Of a stretch of DNA of 64,000 nucleotides, positions 41,055 through 48,070 are shown piece after piece. Source of the stretch: CAZMIL01 sp964566425. GTDB lineage: Bacteria > Patescibacteriota > Microgenomatia > UBA1406 > GWC2-37-13. The stretch lies in NCBI GenBank assembly GCA_964566425.1, contig CAZMIL010000003.1, positions 8,427 through 72,426 on the forward strand, written 5' to 3'. Both the position numbers and the translations under genes were made by a program. Positions within the stretch are counted from its first letter, which is position 1. Every line of letters begins with the position of its first letter. The notes below the pieces were generated by a model. The model ran no database searches. It worked only from the letters and a program-made list of their open reading frames with translations, and was not told the origin of the DNA.

Positions 41055-41170
41055 CCGTATAGGGAAATACGGGAGCTAATGAATATTTTGATAACTGGCG
41101 GGCAAAAGCCAGCTGTCGAGAATTAATCTCGACTTAAATCAAAACTTCAAAAGCTCCCGACATCAGTCGG
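41055..41170. ncRNA. Candidate structured RNA with two exclusive folds
   Basis: The paired segments are P1 CGGGAGCT (41070-41077)/AGCTCCCG (41152-41159), P2 TTTTGAT (41086-41092)/ATCAAAA (41138-41144), P3 CTGGC (41095-41099)/GCCAG (41108-41112), and P4 GTCGAGA (41115-41121)/TCTCGAC (41127-41133). They make a closed multi-branch fold. The outer strands of P1 can instead pair with their flanks: CCGTAT (41055)/ATACGG (41067-41072) and CCGAC (41157-41161)/GTCGG (41166-41170). The two folds exclude each other. It lies upstream of the 73-residue gene and downstream of the island on the minus strand. Coding strand is not fixed by sequence alone; no known family is recognised. Confidence 0.5.
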
Positions 41171-41184
41171 AGTATCTAGGAATT

Positions 41185-41263
41185 CCCAGGAGGGGGAGCG
41201 AGCTCAGGGTAACAGCCCCGGCCGAAGGGAGGATTTCCCCGTCGCTCGCTCCCCAAACCTGGG
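41185..41263. ncRNA. Large GC-rich hairpin at the edge of the island
   Basis: Outer stem CCCAGG (41185-41190)/CCTGGG (41258-41263), inner 11-bp stem from GGGGAGCGAGC (41193-41203) to GCTCGCTCCCC (41244-41254). The 40-nt apical part has G- and C-runs that can pair further. GC content far above the surroundings. It may be a 3'-end structure of the island operon. Confidence 0.5.
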
Positions 41264-41332
41264 TTGTGGAATCACTGAAGACTGTTATCTCTGTAACAGT
41301 TTTAACTCCAGCGATCCACGCTTAGGCGACGC

Positions 41333-42379
41333 TTACCGCGTGACAGTGGTCTTGAGCACGGCCAAGATGTCGGTCCCTGCGGACACGACGACCGTAGCGT
41401 TAACCACGTTGCACCCTTTGACGTCACCGCAGTTACCACCGGCGTTGGCGGGGTTTCCCGAGTTGAGAATTTCTCCCGGACGCGCCAGTGTTGGCATGTT
41501 CAGCATGTTCGCCGCGGTGTTGGAAACGAGTCCCCAGACTGCCTGATCGAGCTTGTCGCCGTTCCAGTAACGACCGGCAACGGTGAAACCGTTGTCAGCC
41601 ATTTGGTTGCGCCAAGTGACAGTCTTGTCCATCACGTTGATCAACAGGAGGAGACAACCCTGGTTGCAGTTCATCCCCTGGAAGTTGTATCGAGCCGTGA
41701 TCAGACGGTAGCTCCAACCTGGAACCACGAAATCGCAACGCATGTCCTGTTCGCAGAACGGGACGTTGGCAACTCCGTATTCGGCTCCGTTGCGCACGCT
41801 AAACGACGAAACATCCGGATTGGGGATGTTGGGATAAGTCCGCCAGTTAGCCGGCTCGGGATCCTGCAGCCGCTTGATCCAAGTCAGAACGATCGGGTTC
41901 TTGGTCAGATCCTTCATCTGCTGGACCTGCCAACTACCGACGTTCCAAGTGGAAACAGGTTGCGGCATGGTTCCGGTGTCGCCAACCAACTGACCGTTGC
42001 CGTTGTCCGCGGGAGCAGGGGACTGCTCAGCCGGGCTCGGACTGACGTCACTGACGCTGTTGCCGACCTGACTGGGCGAGGGATCGACCTTCTGCTGTGA
42101 ACCAGCAGTGTTGATATACTCAACCCTGGTTCCAGAAGGCCAATTCACTGCCACCACGAATGCAAGGAATACAACCGCAGCGGCGAGAATCGCCACCGAT
42201 GGTGCGAGCCACTTGGAGATGGGGCTCTGAACGACCTTGACTTCGGTCTTACTGGTCCGCCTCGGCGTTGCCGGACGGGATGCAGTTGACTTGCTTCCGC
42301 TCTTGCGCGGAGGATCTACCATTGCTTGTCTCCTTTCGATTTTCGGAGGGCGCATGAGACGTCGGTGTCGACGTGTCAT
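41333..42379 (-). CDS. GC-rich island: membrane-anchored secreted protein
   Basis: 348 residues if ATG 42379 is used (SD AGGAAGGAA, 5 nt before the ATG); a second in-frame ATG at 42322 has an even better SD (AAAGGAGA, 6 nt) and would give 329. A basic Arg/Pro/Ser-rich cytosolic part (~1-70), a helix (~80-100, SVAILAAAVVFLAFVVAV), then an extracellular part with a Pro/Ser linker and a globular domain with six Cys (CEQDMRCDF ... CNQGCLLLLINV ... CGDVKGCNVV). No family recognised. The domain pairs look disulphide-bonded. GC-rich codon use contrasts with all neighbours. Confidence 0.72.
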   Translation of the reverse strand: MTRRHRRLMRPPKIERRQAMVDPPRKSGSKSTASRPATPRRTSKTEVKVVQSPISKWLAPSVAILAAAVVFLAFVVAVNWPSGTRVEYINTAGSQQKVDPSPSQVGNSVSDVSPSPAEQSPAPADNGNGQLVGDTGTMPQPVSTWNVGSWQVQQMKDLTKNPIVLTWIKRLQDPEPANWRTYPNIPNPDVSSFSVRNGAEYGVANVPFCEQDMRCDFVVPGWSYRLITARYNFQGMNCNQGCLLLLINVMDKTVTWRNQMADNGFTVAGRYWNGDKLDQAVWGLVSNTAANMLNMPTLARPGEILNSGNPANAGGNCGDVKGCNVVNATVVVSAGTDILAVLKTTVTR

Positions 42380-42445
42380 GACATTTCCTTCCTGCTTGTA
42401 TGCCAACAGAGCACGACACTATTCAGTTCTGACTGTTTTAAGTCA

Positions 42446-42580
42446 TCACCTCCTTCTTGACCGCGAAGAGACTCCGATGACTTTCTTGCGGTCTCTAATA
42501 TGGTAGCGCCGTCTGATTAGTCGCTCTTTTTTTCTCCTTTCTTCTTCTTCCGGATCTGGGCGTTGGTTCTTTCTTCCCAT
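42446..42580 (-). CDS. GC-rich island: 44-residue basic protein
   Basis: ATG 42580 preceded by AAGGGGG with 6 nt spacing. The peptide (MGRKNQRPDPEEEE ... RRYHIRDRKKVIG ... SRSRRR) is extremely rich in Arg/Lys/Glu. Its stop lies within AGGAGGTGATGA, so it overlaps an extended SD. Not seen in ORF lists with a length cutoff. Real translation is supported by SD and position in the island, but no family is known. Confidence 0.5.
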   Translation of the reverse strand: MGRKNQRPDPEEEERRKKERLIRRRYHIRDRKKVIGVSSRSRRR

Positions 42581-42613
42581 GGGCGGCCCCCTTACCGCAC
42601 TTGCTGGTAGTTG

Positions 42614-43024
42614 TTATGAACTACCGCCGCCGGTGATCGGGAAGAAGCGTAGATCGACACGCTTGCAGCCTCTTTGGCACTGATCGAGACTTCTCATATC
42701 CCGACCAATCGAATCAACCAGTTGGCCAGTGATGCCGCCGCCGTACCTGAAGAGAACCTTGCATGTGCTCAGACAGTCGACGATCATGCCAGAGTTAGGG
42801 TCGGAATCCGGATGGATCCAATAACCTTTTCTTCCGGCAGGGCCGACTTCAACGTCGCCGAAGACCCGGCAGTCGGCCTTAACGATCACCTTGACGGGAT
42901 GCTTTGGCTGGCTGGGAATCGAGCGATCGCCACAACGCGGGTTTGGCTTTTGCGCTTGGGCAATTGTAAAACTGCCAAAGAGCAGGCCGACTGCAACGAG
43001 AGCAACAAACCATTTGTACTTCAT
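42614..43024 (-). CDS. GC-rich island: secreted Cys protein
   Basis: 136 residues with a textbook signal peptide (KWFVALVAVGLLFGSFTIAQAQ, cleavage after AQA) and a strong SD AAAGGAGG 7 nt before ATG 43024. Mature part has six Cys (RCGDRS, DCRVFGD, DCLSTCKV, QCQRGCKRV) in a mainly beta pattern. I do not recognise it. The pairs C-x3-C and C-x3-C (DCLSTC, QCQRGC) suggest disulphides. In the same direction as its neighbours. Confidence 0.72.
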   Translation of the reverse strand: MKYKWFVALVAVGLLFGSFTIAQAQKPNPRCGDRSIPSQPKHPVKVIVKADCRVFGDVEVGPAGRKGYWIHPDSDPNSGMIVDCLSTCKVLFRYGGGITGQLVDSIGRDMRSLDQCQRGCKRVDLRFFPITGGGSS

Positions 43025-43068
43025 CTGCCGTCCTCCTTTTTTGCGGGGCCGCGCGTCGGGGAAAACAG

Positions 43069-43173
43069 TCAGCAGGGTCGCTGAAGAACCACCACCAGGG
43101 CAGTTCCCAGTACCAGAGCAATCACAAGCAGAGCGAAGCTCAGCTTTGATTCTTTGGTAGGCAGCCGATGCAT
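43069..43173 (-). CDS. GC-rich island: 34-residue single-pass membrane peptide
   Basis: ATG 43173, SD GGAAAGGA 6 nt upstream. The peptide begins MHRLPTKESK, then a helix (LSFALLVIALVLGTALVVVL) and ends in QRPC. It lies 44 nt upstream of the secreted Cys protein. Short membrane peptides of this kind are often toxins, sensors or subunit stabilisers; which applies here is unknown. Confidence 0.55.
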   Translation of the reverse strand: MHRLPTKESKLSFALLVIALVLGTALVVVLQRPC

Positions 43174-43197
43174 GATTGTTCCTTTCCGGGCCGCGCG

Positions 43198-43275
43198 TTA
43201 CAAATGACGATGCTCAGGCTCCTCTCTCAGGAAGGGGGAGAAGTAGAAGGCAACCCGAGCCGTCCCAACGTGCAC
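43198..43275 (-). CDS. GC-rich island: possible 25-residue ORF (GTG start)
   Basis: GTG 43275 follows GGAG with a 6-nt spacer; the peptide (MHVGTARVAFYFSPFLREEP...) has no recognisable feature. It could equally be an untranslated segment between real genes of the island. Confidence 0.25.
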   Translation of the reverse strand: MHVGTARVAFYFSPFLREEPEHRHL

Positions 43276-43289
43276 GATCTACTCCAGAT

Positions 43290-43298
43290 TTACCTCAT
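43290..43298 (-). promoter_or_regulatory. Two-codon minimal ORF after a perfect Shine-Dalgarno
   Basis: AAAGGAGGTGAAA-ATG-AGG-TAA on the minus strand. The SD is as strong as possible, yet the ORF is Met-Arg-stop. A similar case occurs at 42446 (GAAGGAGGTG-ATG-ACT-TAA). Minimal ORFs of this type can stall or regulate ribosomes. Confidence 0.45.
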
Positions 43299-43332
43299 TT
43301 TCACCTCCTTTAGAAGCCTTGTGATATACAGG

Positions 43333-43377
43333 TCAGAGCTTGAATTTTCTGTAAAAATTGTTGATGCCAAAATCCAT
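43333..43377 (-). CDS. Possible 14-residue leader peptide
   Basis: ATG 43377 follows TTAAGGAGA (SD only 1-2 nt away). Encodes MDFGINNFYRKFKL. Weakly supported; it lies between the long hairpin at 43405 and the SD-led island, a good place for a leader peptide. Confidence 0.25.
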   Translation of the reverse strand: MDFGINNFYRKFKL

Positions 43378-43404
43378 TCTCCTTAAGCTAATAGGTTTCC
43401 TGTT

Positions 43405-43462
43405 ACTAGAGTTAGGGTCCTAGAGACGACCAGAGAGTCATCTCCAGAATCCTAACTCTAGT
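43405..43462 (-). ncRNA. 58-nt near-perfect long hairpin
   Basis: Arms ACTAGAGTTAGG (43405-43416) and CCTAACTCTAGT (43451-43462) pair perfectly over 12 bp, and the inner 34 nt extends the stem by 14 more positions with a 6-nt loop (CAGAGA). On the plus strand the inner stem has three C-A mismatches; on the minus strand these become G-U pairs. The structure is thus better as RNA transcribed leftward, toward the island. Confidence 0.6.
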
Positions 43463-43596
43463 TTATTTTTCCTAAATACTCTAGATGTTAAAGTGCGATG
43501 AAAATCTTGGCTGTTCAAGCTAAATAAACAGAGTTAATTTTTCATCACCTGTTTCTTGGCATCTAGGAAAAAGGAAGCAATCTCCCTTCCTAATAC

Positions 43597-43622
43597 CAAA
43601 AAACCTTGGGCTCAACCCAAGG
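43597..43622 (-). terminator. Rho-independent terminator of the 43687 gene
   Basis: Minus strand: CCTTGGG-ttgag-CCCAAGG followed by TTTTTTGG. It is 65 nt past the stop of the 225-residue surface protein. A second hairpin (AAGAGG...CCTCTT, 43626-43664) lies just before it. Confidence 0.85.
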
Positions 43623-43686
43623 AATAAGAGGCAGCTCCTGCTAGCAGACAGGGAGTTACCTCTTACTCCCATTGTCGAGTCCGTGA

Positions 43687-44364
43687 TTATCGTGGACGTT
43701 TTTTCAAAAAAACACCAACTCCTAAAGCTCCGAATTCAAGACCGATTAAGACCAATCCAAATTCTGGCCCTGTGGAAGGGACACTTTTCACCCCAAGAAC
43801 CTGTTTTTCGATACAAAATTGAGCAGTATCTTGATCAAAAACTTCGCTATTGGAAGCTTGTGCTTTGTTGATTTCACAAAAAACACTTTGATCTATAGGC
43901 ATCTGATCTTGTGGAGTTATTTTCATGGTTAAAAAGTAAGTTTTTTCTTCTTGAGAAGCGAAATTACCAGCATCGAAGCTAAGTGTGCGAGAATTGGCGT
44001 CAAAATTACCAGGACCGGAAACAGGAACCAAAAGGGCAGGGACAAAATCCTTAACCTGCACATTAGTTAAAGCCACATCAGAAGTATTTTTAACCTTTAA
44101 TTTAAAAACGATCTGTTGATCCGGAGCAAAACGAACATCAGAAGAAGAAAGGTTGTCGACAAAATTTAGTTGATCAACATTATTATTTTTGGCTTGATTA
44201 GGGACGCTGATCATTTTATCTATCATAATAGATTTAGAAGGAACAGGGGCTCCATATTGTCCATATTCGCCGTACTGCCCATGAACTTTTGGAGTTATAA
44301 AAAGAAGTAGGGCTGCTGCTACAACCCCGACAAAAAAAGTATTACTCGTCCGCCCCCTTTTCAT
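43687..44364 (-). CDS. Secreted DUF11-like surface protein with LPxTG-like signal
   Basis: 225 residues: signal peptide (~10-28, ending VHGQYG), a QYGEYGQYGAP repeat, a DUF11/conserved-repeat domain (~70-170, FKLKVKNTSDVALTNVQVKD), a short Cys part and C-terminal VPSTGPEF followed by a hydrophobic helix and KKRPR: the layout of a sortase substrate, with PSTG replacing LPxTG. -10 TATACT lies 11 nt before the ATG. Probably a surface-attached protein. Confidence 0.8.
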   Translation of the reverse strand: MKRGRTSNTFFVGVVAAALLLFITPKVHGQYGEYGQYGAPVPSKSIMIDKMISVPNQAKNNNVDQLNFVDNLSSSDVRFAPDQQIVFKLKVKNTSDVALTNVQVKDFVPALLVPVSGPGNFDANSRTLSFDAGNFASQEEKTYFLTMKITPQDQMPIDQSVFCEINKAQASNSEVFDQDTAQFCIEKQVLGVKSVPSTGPEFGLVLIGLEFGALGVGVFLKKRPR

Positions 44365-44461
44365 ATTGAGAGATAAGTATACTACAGGAATAAATAATAG
44401 TCAACTATAGGACAAATTTTGAAATTTTTATAGGAAAATTAATAACTGGTATAATTTTTAT

Positions 44462-44992
44462 ATGAAATTGGGAGCAAGGGAACTTAGAGAAGTGGAGGGG
44501 AAGGATGCGCAGCAGAGGCTAAAAAAGCTCAAGCGCCGCCCGCTTTATCTAATTTTGGAGAACATATATGATACGTATAATGTGGGGGGACTTTACCGGC
44601 TTGCCGACGCTTTAGCCGTGGAAAAGCTATATTTGTGCGGAGAGATGGAAACCCCTCCCAATTCGCGTATCGCTAAAGCTTCGATAGGCACATATAAGAT
44701 CGTGCTCTGGGAGTATAAAAAAAGCGCCAAAGAGGCAATAGAAGGACTAAAGGCAAAAGGAGTGCAAATAATAGGGATTGAGCAAGATAAGCGCGCTATA
44801 GCTTACACAGAAGCAAAATATAGCCTTCCTCTAGCCTTCGTGGTTGGCAACGAGACCGCAGGCGTTACACCCGCAACTCTTAACCTCTGCGATCAGATTG
44901 TCGAGATTCCGATGTGGGGGATTAATAAGTCCTTGAACGTTATCGTTTCGGCCGCAATCGTTAGCTATTGGGCTGTTGCTAAGCAAGAATAA
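44462..44992 (+). CDS. SpoU/TrmH-family RNA 2'-O-methyltransferase
   Basis: 176 residues, SPOUT fold without the N-terminal substrate domain. Motif 1 LILENIYDTYNVGGLYRLADAL, motif 2 VVGNETAGVTPATL and motif 3 IPMWGINKSLNVIVSAAI are all recognisable, including the Arg, Glu and Asn residues. Methylates tRNA or rRNA ribose; the exact target is unclear. -10 TATAAT ends 6 nt before ATG (leaderless). Confidence 0.93.
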   Translation: MKLGARELREVEGKDAQQRLKKLKRRPLYLILENIYDTYNVGGLYRLADALAVEKLYLCGEMETPPNSRIAKASIGTYKIVLWEYKKSAKEAIEGLKAKGVQIIGIEQDKRAIAYTEAKYSLPLAFVVGNETAGVTPATLNLCDQIVEIPMWGINKSLNVIVSAAIVSYWAVAKQE

Positions 44993-45001
44993 GCAGTTTT
45001 T

Positions 45002-45715
45002 TTAGCGCATTTTTACTTCACCAATTGGGAATTGTCTGTTGTTTTTGGTAAAGTAAAGCGTCCCGTTTTCTGCTTTGCCTGAAACTACCACGGCTTCTAA
45101 GCCTTGGGGCGTAACAGCAGAACGAGTGAAACTACTATTGGAAATATAGCCATATCCTTCCAAACCAAACTGTTGTAGATTAACGGCGAACCAAGTATTG
45201 CTCAAAGGTTCATTAGGTTCAACAGGCGCGCCGCGAACAATGGCTGCATTTTTAATTTCCAGCATTTTTCCGGGGGGAATTTCGACCGCGATTCCGCCCG
45301 TCTCACCTTCGGCAGAATCGGGGAGAGTCCTTGCATAGTAGCGAATTTTGAGCGTAGGACTATCTTGAGGGACAGCAATTGTTAAGTCTTCGACCTGAAC
45401 TTGATTTCCGACCGTAAATTGACTCTCGACTTCTTTTTTGAAGCTGTCTAAACTCTTAATCCCACGGAAGGAATAAGTTTTGACTTCGTTGGTGCCGAGC
45501 CAATTTTGGACCTCTTGTTTAACAAAATTAGCCCCGGTTTCAAATGGTTTAACAGCTTCACCGGTAACTGCTCCAGCAGTGACCAAAGCTAGAGGAACAG
45601 TCATTCTACGCACTAATTTTTGTCGGCGGGTCAACTTGGATTTAGCTTTGTAGGCTGGCACAGGTTTATTCTCTCTTGGTTGTGAGGGATAAATTGAGTC
45701 TCTTTTTTCTGTCAT
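45002..45715 (-). CDS. Membrane-anchored extracytoplasmic protein of unknown function
   Basis: 237 residues: basic start, one helix (~35-52, MTVPLALVTAGAVTGEAV), extracellular beta-rich part (~70-237). No family recognised. Promoter TTGACA (45746-45751)-16-TTTAGA, 8 nt before the ATG, identical over 24 nt to that of the next minus-strand gene. Confidence 0.7.
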   Translation of the reverse strand: MTEKRDSIYPSQPRENKPVPAYKAKSKLTRRQKLVRRMTVPLALVTAGAVTGEAVKPFETGANFVKQEVQNWLGTNEVKTYSFRGIKSLDSFKKEVESQFTVGNQVQVEDLTIAVPQDSPTLKIRYYARTLPDSAEGETGGIAVEIPPGKMLEIKNAAIVRGAPVEPNEPLSNTWFAVNLQQFGLEGYGYISNSSFTRSAVTPQGLEAVVVSGKAENGTLYFTKNNRQFPIGEVKMR

Positions 45716-45728
45716 AATTTCAATCTAA

Positions 45729-45752
45729 ACTATAAGCTGATATTTTGTCAAG
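45729..45752. repeat. 24-nt promoter repeat, copy 1
   Basis: The 24 nt ending in TTTTGTCAAG are identical at 45729-45752 and 45964-45987. They contain the -35 and spacer of two minus-strand promoters (TTGACA-16 nt-T(A/T)TAGA-8 nt-ATG). Confidence 0.85.
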
Positions 45753-45758
45753 AGCAAT

Positions 45759-45950
45759 TTATTTAGCGCTACTTTTATTGGTTTCGTAGTCAAAAAGTCT
45801 AGTAACTTTTTTGACGGTAACGTTAGTGTCTTTGGGAGTCTCATTTCTGTTATGAGTAGGTTCATTTTTTGTAATTATTGGACTTTTTACTATTCGGGCC
45901 AAAGCATCTAGTGTTTCTCGCCTGACCATAGCGCCCATTTTTCTTTCCAT
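45759..45950 (-). CDS. Small hypothetical protein
   Basis: 63 residues, basic, Thr/Lys/Asn-rich (MERKMGAMVRRETLDALARI ... NRNETPKDTNVTVKK). Promoter TTGACA (45981-45986)-16-TATAGA (45959-45964), 8 nt before the ATG. Tentative gene; its duplicated promoter argues for expression. Confidence 0.55.
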   Translation of the reverse strand: MERKMGAMVRRETLDALARIVKSPIITKNEPTHNRNETPKDTNVTVKKVTRLFDYETNKSSAK

Positions 45951-45963
45951 ACTTTTAGTCTAT

Positions 45964-45987
45964 ACTATAAGCTGATATTTTGTCAAG
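45964..45987. repeat. 24-nt promoter repeat, copy 2
   Basis: Second copy of the 24-nt repeat at 45729-45752; here it drives the 63-residue gene. Confidence 0.85.
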
Positions 45988-46034
45988 GGGAAAATTTGCT
46001 TTATGAAAGAAATAATTATAGAATAGATGGCTCT

Positions 46035-46775
46035 ATGGCTGAAAAACAGAGATACTTTCCGGAACATCGGCATATTCTGATTGAGAATAGGTGGCCAGAC
46101 TTTCAAAATCTACTCTTTAACTATGGTTGGAGTGCTATAAATGTTCAGAGGGTCAAAGAAGGATATTCGATTGCTCAAAGCGCTTTTTATGGCCAATTAA
46201 GAAAATCCGGTCAAGATTGGATGTTCAATCATGGAGAGAAAATATCCAAAAATTTGGTTGTCGAATGGGGATACAAGGACCCCGTGGCGGTGATCTCAGC
46301 CCTTAATCACGATACGGTTGAGGACACTTTTGTTTTTGAACCGCCAAGAAACGAGTTTATGGAGGAGATTTCTGATGAAACAAACACTCCGCACCTCTGG
46401 CCGACCAATTCCCAAAAAAGGGAATTTGCGAAAGCAAGGATGAGAAAACTTTTCGATAAGGACACGGCAAGGATTGTTTTAGTTTTAACCCGCCCGTTTA
46501 TAGATCAAGTAGAGGTTTGGAGTTATGAACAAGCGCAGACGATGTATGTTAGGCAGATAGCGGAAGCCAAAGATATGAGGGCTTTGGTGATCAAACTCGA
46601 GGATAATATTAATAATCTTGAGGAACCTTTCGACCAGGAAGCACACAAACTCAAAAAACAGCAGATCAAGCGAGATTTTTTACCGATTTACAAAAGGTTG
46701 TTGACAGATAGATACAAACTGGAAGTAGCGCAAAGAAGGCTATTGAGACTGAATGAATTGTTAAAGGAGGACTAA
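46035..46775 (+). CDS. SpoT-like HD hydrolase, single domain
   Basis: 246 residues from ATG 46035. HD domain typical of RelA/SpoT homologues: NHGEKISKNLVVEWGY, then ALNHDTVEDTF (HDxxED) and KLEDNINNLEEP (the last conserved Asp/Asn). The synthetase and TGS domains are absent, so it resembles a small alarmone hydrolase (ppGpp 3'-pyrophosphohydrolase, MESH1-like). A -10 TATAGA lies at 46017-46022, giving a very short leader. A second ATG at 46027 is in another frame. Confidence 0.85.
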   Translation: MAEKQRYFPEHRHILIENRWPDFQNLLFNYGWSAINVQRVKEGYSIAQSAFYGQLRKSGQDWMFNHGEKISKNLVVEWGYKDPVAVISALNHDTVEDTFVFEPPRNEFMEEISDETNTPHLWPTNSQKREFAKARMRKLFDKDTARIVLVLTRPFIDQVEVWSYEQAQTMYVRQIAEAKDMRALVIKLEDNINNLEEPFDQEAHKLKKQQIKRDFLPIYKRLLTDRYKLEVAQRRLLRLNELLKED

Positions 46776-46809
46776 AGGGGGGTTAGAGCCGGCTTTGCAA
46801 TTTTTCTTC

Positions 46810-47208
46810 TCAGACGGGTTTTAATATAAGAGTTTCTCTGCCGCGCTCGTTTTCGATATATAAAAGTGGATAACCTTGCTCATATATACGTAGATTTTCA
46901 TCGTCTTCATCCGCGATCACTTCCCCGTTTCTAGCGATTATGGCTGCTTCGATCATGCTCGGATCAAAAACGTAGGTTCTTTTTTCCCACTTTGATCGAG
47001 GATCGGTGAATTTTTCAGGATTTCTAACCCGCCCAGTTACCAAAATATATCCTTGTTTGTTGACCAATCTCTGTACTTGACCAGGATCTTGGTCCATCAG
47101 GGAATTAGCAATATTAACGTAGCCGTTTCTTTCCAGTTGGATTCTGAAAATATTGCTAAAGAATAGGCGATCCTTAATTACTGGCTTTGGGGGTTCGAAT
47201 TCTATCAT
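46810..47208 (-). CDS. Hypothetical cytosolic protein
   Basis: 132 residues, acidic and basic mixture, mainly beta with a conserved-looking GYILVTGRVRNPEKFTD and WEKRTYVFDPSMIEAAII. No family recognised. TTGACA-16-TATAAT upstream, 11 nt before the ATG. Confidence 0.65.
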   Translation of the reverse strand: MIEFEPPKPVIKDRLFFSNIFRIQLERNGYVNIANSLMDQDPGQVQRLVNKQGYILVTGRVRNPEKFTDPRSKWEKRTYVFDPSMIEAAIIARNGEVIADEDDENLRIYEQGYPLLYIENERGRETLILKPV

Positions 47209-47332
47209 AGGAAACCCACATTATAATACTCTCAACTATAGTGTCAAGTAAGAAATTGGTAAGAGGTGAGTAAGAAATAGGTCTTGACAACAAGATAATT
47301 CTGTTATAATCTGATTTTTGGTTAAGTAGTTT

Positions 47333-48070
47333 ATGTATAGATTGGAGAGCGGTCCCAGATCAACTCCCGTTTTAGACAGGCCACCTCAAGCAAAGGCCTT
47401 TATTGAAGGTTCAATTCATCAACCATCATTAATTGGTAGTTTTCCGCATTTAGACGCTTGGTTGGAGGTTGTTGGTCGCGCGGAAACCTCTGTTCCTCTG
47501 CGTAAAGGTTTTGCTTTAGTTGCGGAAGACGTTTATCGTAAACTCGAGTCTGAAGCGACCAAACAAATCGCAGGCTTTGTAGCTTATTCTTGCTCGATTA
47601 TTATTGATAAACTGGGTGCTCCTGATAACGGTTTTAGTTTATCTTTTATTGAGAGAATGCGTGATTTTATCGATACTGCGCAAGGTGGCTTAGTGCCGCA
47701 AGACCAAATGACCCGTAAAGATGCAGAAGTCTTCATTAATGAGGCTTTAAACTTCATTTCAGATCTTCCCAATGCTAAAGACGATCTTTTGGAGATCAGG
47801 AAAAAAGTAATCGAGTTTATGTTCGGATTCTATCATGAATTAAATAGAGACAATAATTTGACTATTCAAGGCGGGATGGCTCTGTTTGGTTTGGCCCTTT
47901 CCAAAAGAACTTTCACCGATCATAAAGAGGTTCGGGCAAAATTGATTGAGACTGCCAAAAAAGATCCTACGGCTTGGAAAATTTACAGGGCTTTTGAAAG
48001 GGATCTTTTTGGTGGCAAAGCCTACGAACCTGAAGATAATAATCTCGACTTCTCCGGAACTTATATTTAA
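47333..48070 (+). CDS. Hypothetical helical protein
   Basis: 245 residues, mostly helical, no signal. The first 30 residues are a Pro-rich tail (SGPRSTPVLDRPPQAK). No family recognised. TTGACA with a short spacer to TATAAT lies upstream, ATG 25 nt later. Overlaps the convergent methyltransferase by 4 nt. Confidence 0.62.
   Translation: MYRLESGPRSTPVLDRPPQAKAFIEGSIHQPSLIGSFPHLDAWLEVVGRAETSVPLRKGFALVAEDVYRKLESEATKQIAGFVAYSCSIIIDKLGAPDNGFSLSFIERMRDFIDTAQGGLVPQDQMTRKDAEVFINEALNFISDLPNAKDDLLEIRKKVIEFMFGFYHELNRDNNLTIQGGMALFGLALSKRTFTDHKEVRAKLIETAKKDPTAWKIYRAFERDLFGGKAYEPEDNNLDFSGTYI

Noticed and set aside
41603..42100. Long ORF on the plus strand in the GC-rich island (165 aa)
   Set aside because: Antisense to the SD-led Cys-rich gene; GC-rich DNA opens frames on both strands. 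No start signals and low-complexity translation.
42674..43084. Plus-strand ORF of 136 aa
   Set aside because: Complement of the secreted Cys protein, which has a signal peptide and a perfect SD.
41174..43569. Target-site duplication ATCTAGGAA around the island
   Set aside because: Only 9 bp and with no terminal inverted repeats or transposase; may be chance, so no mobile element is claimed.
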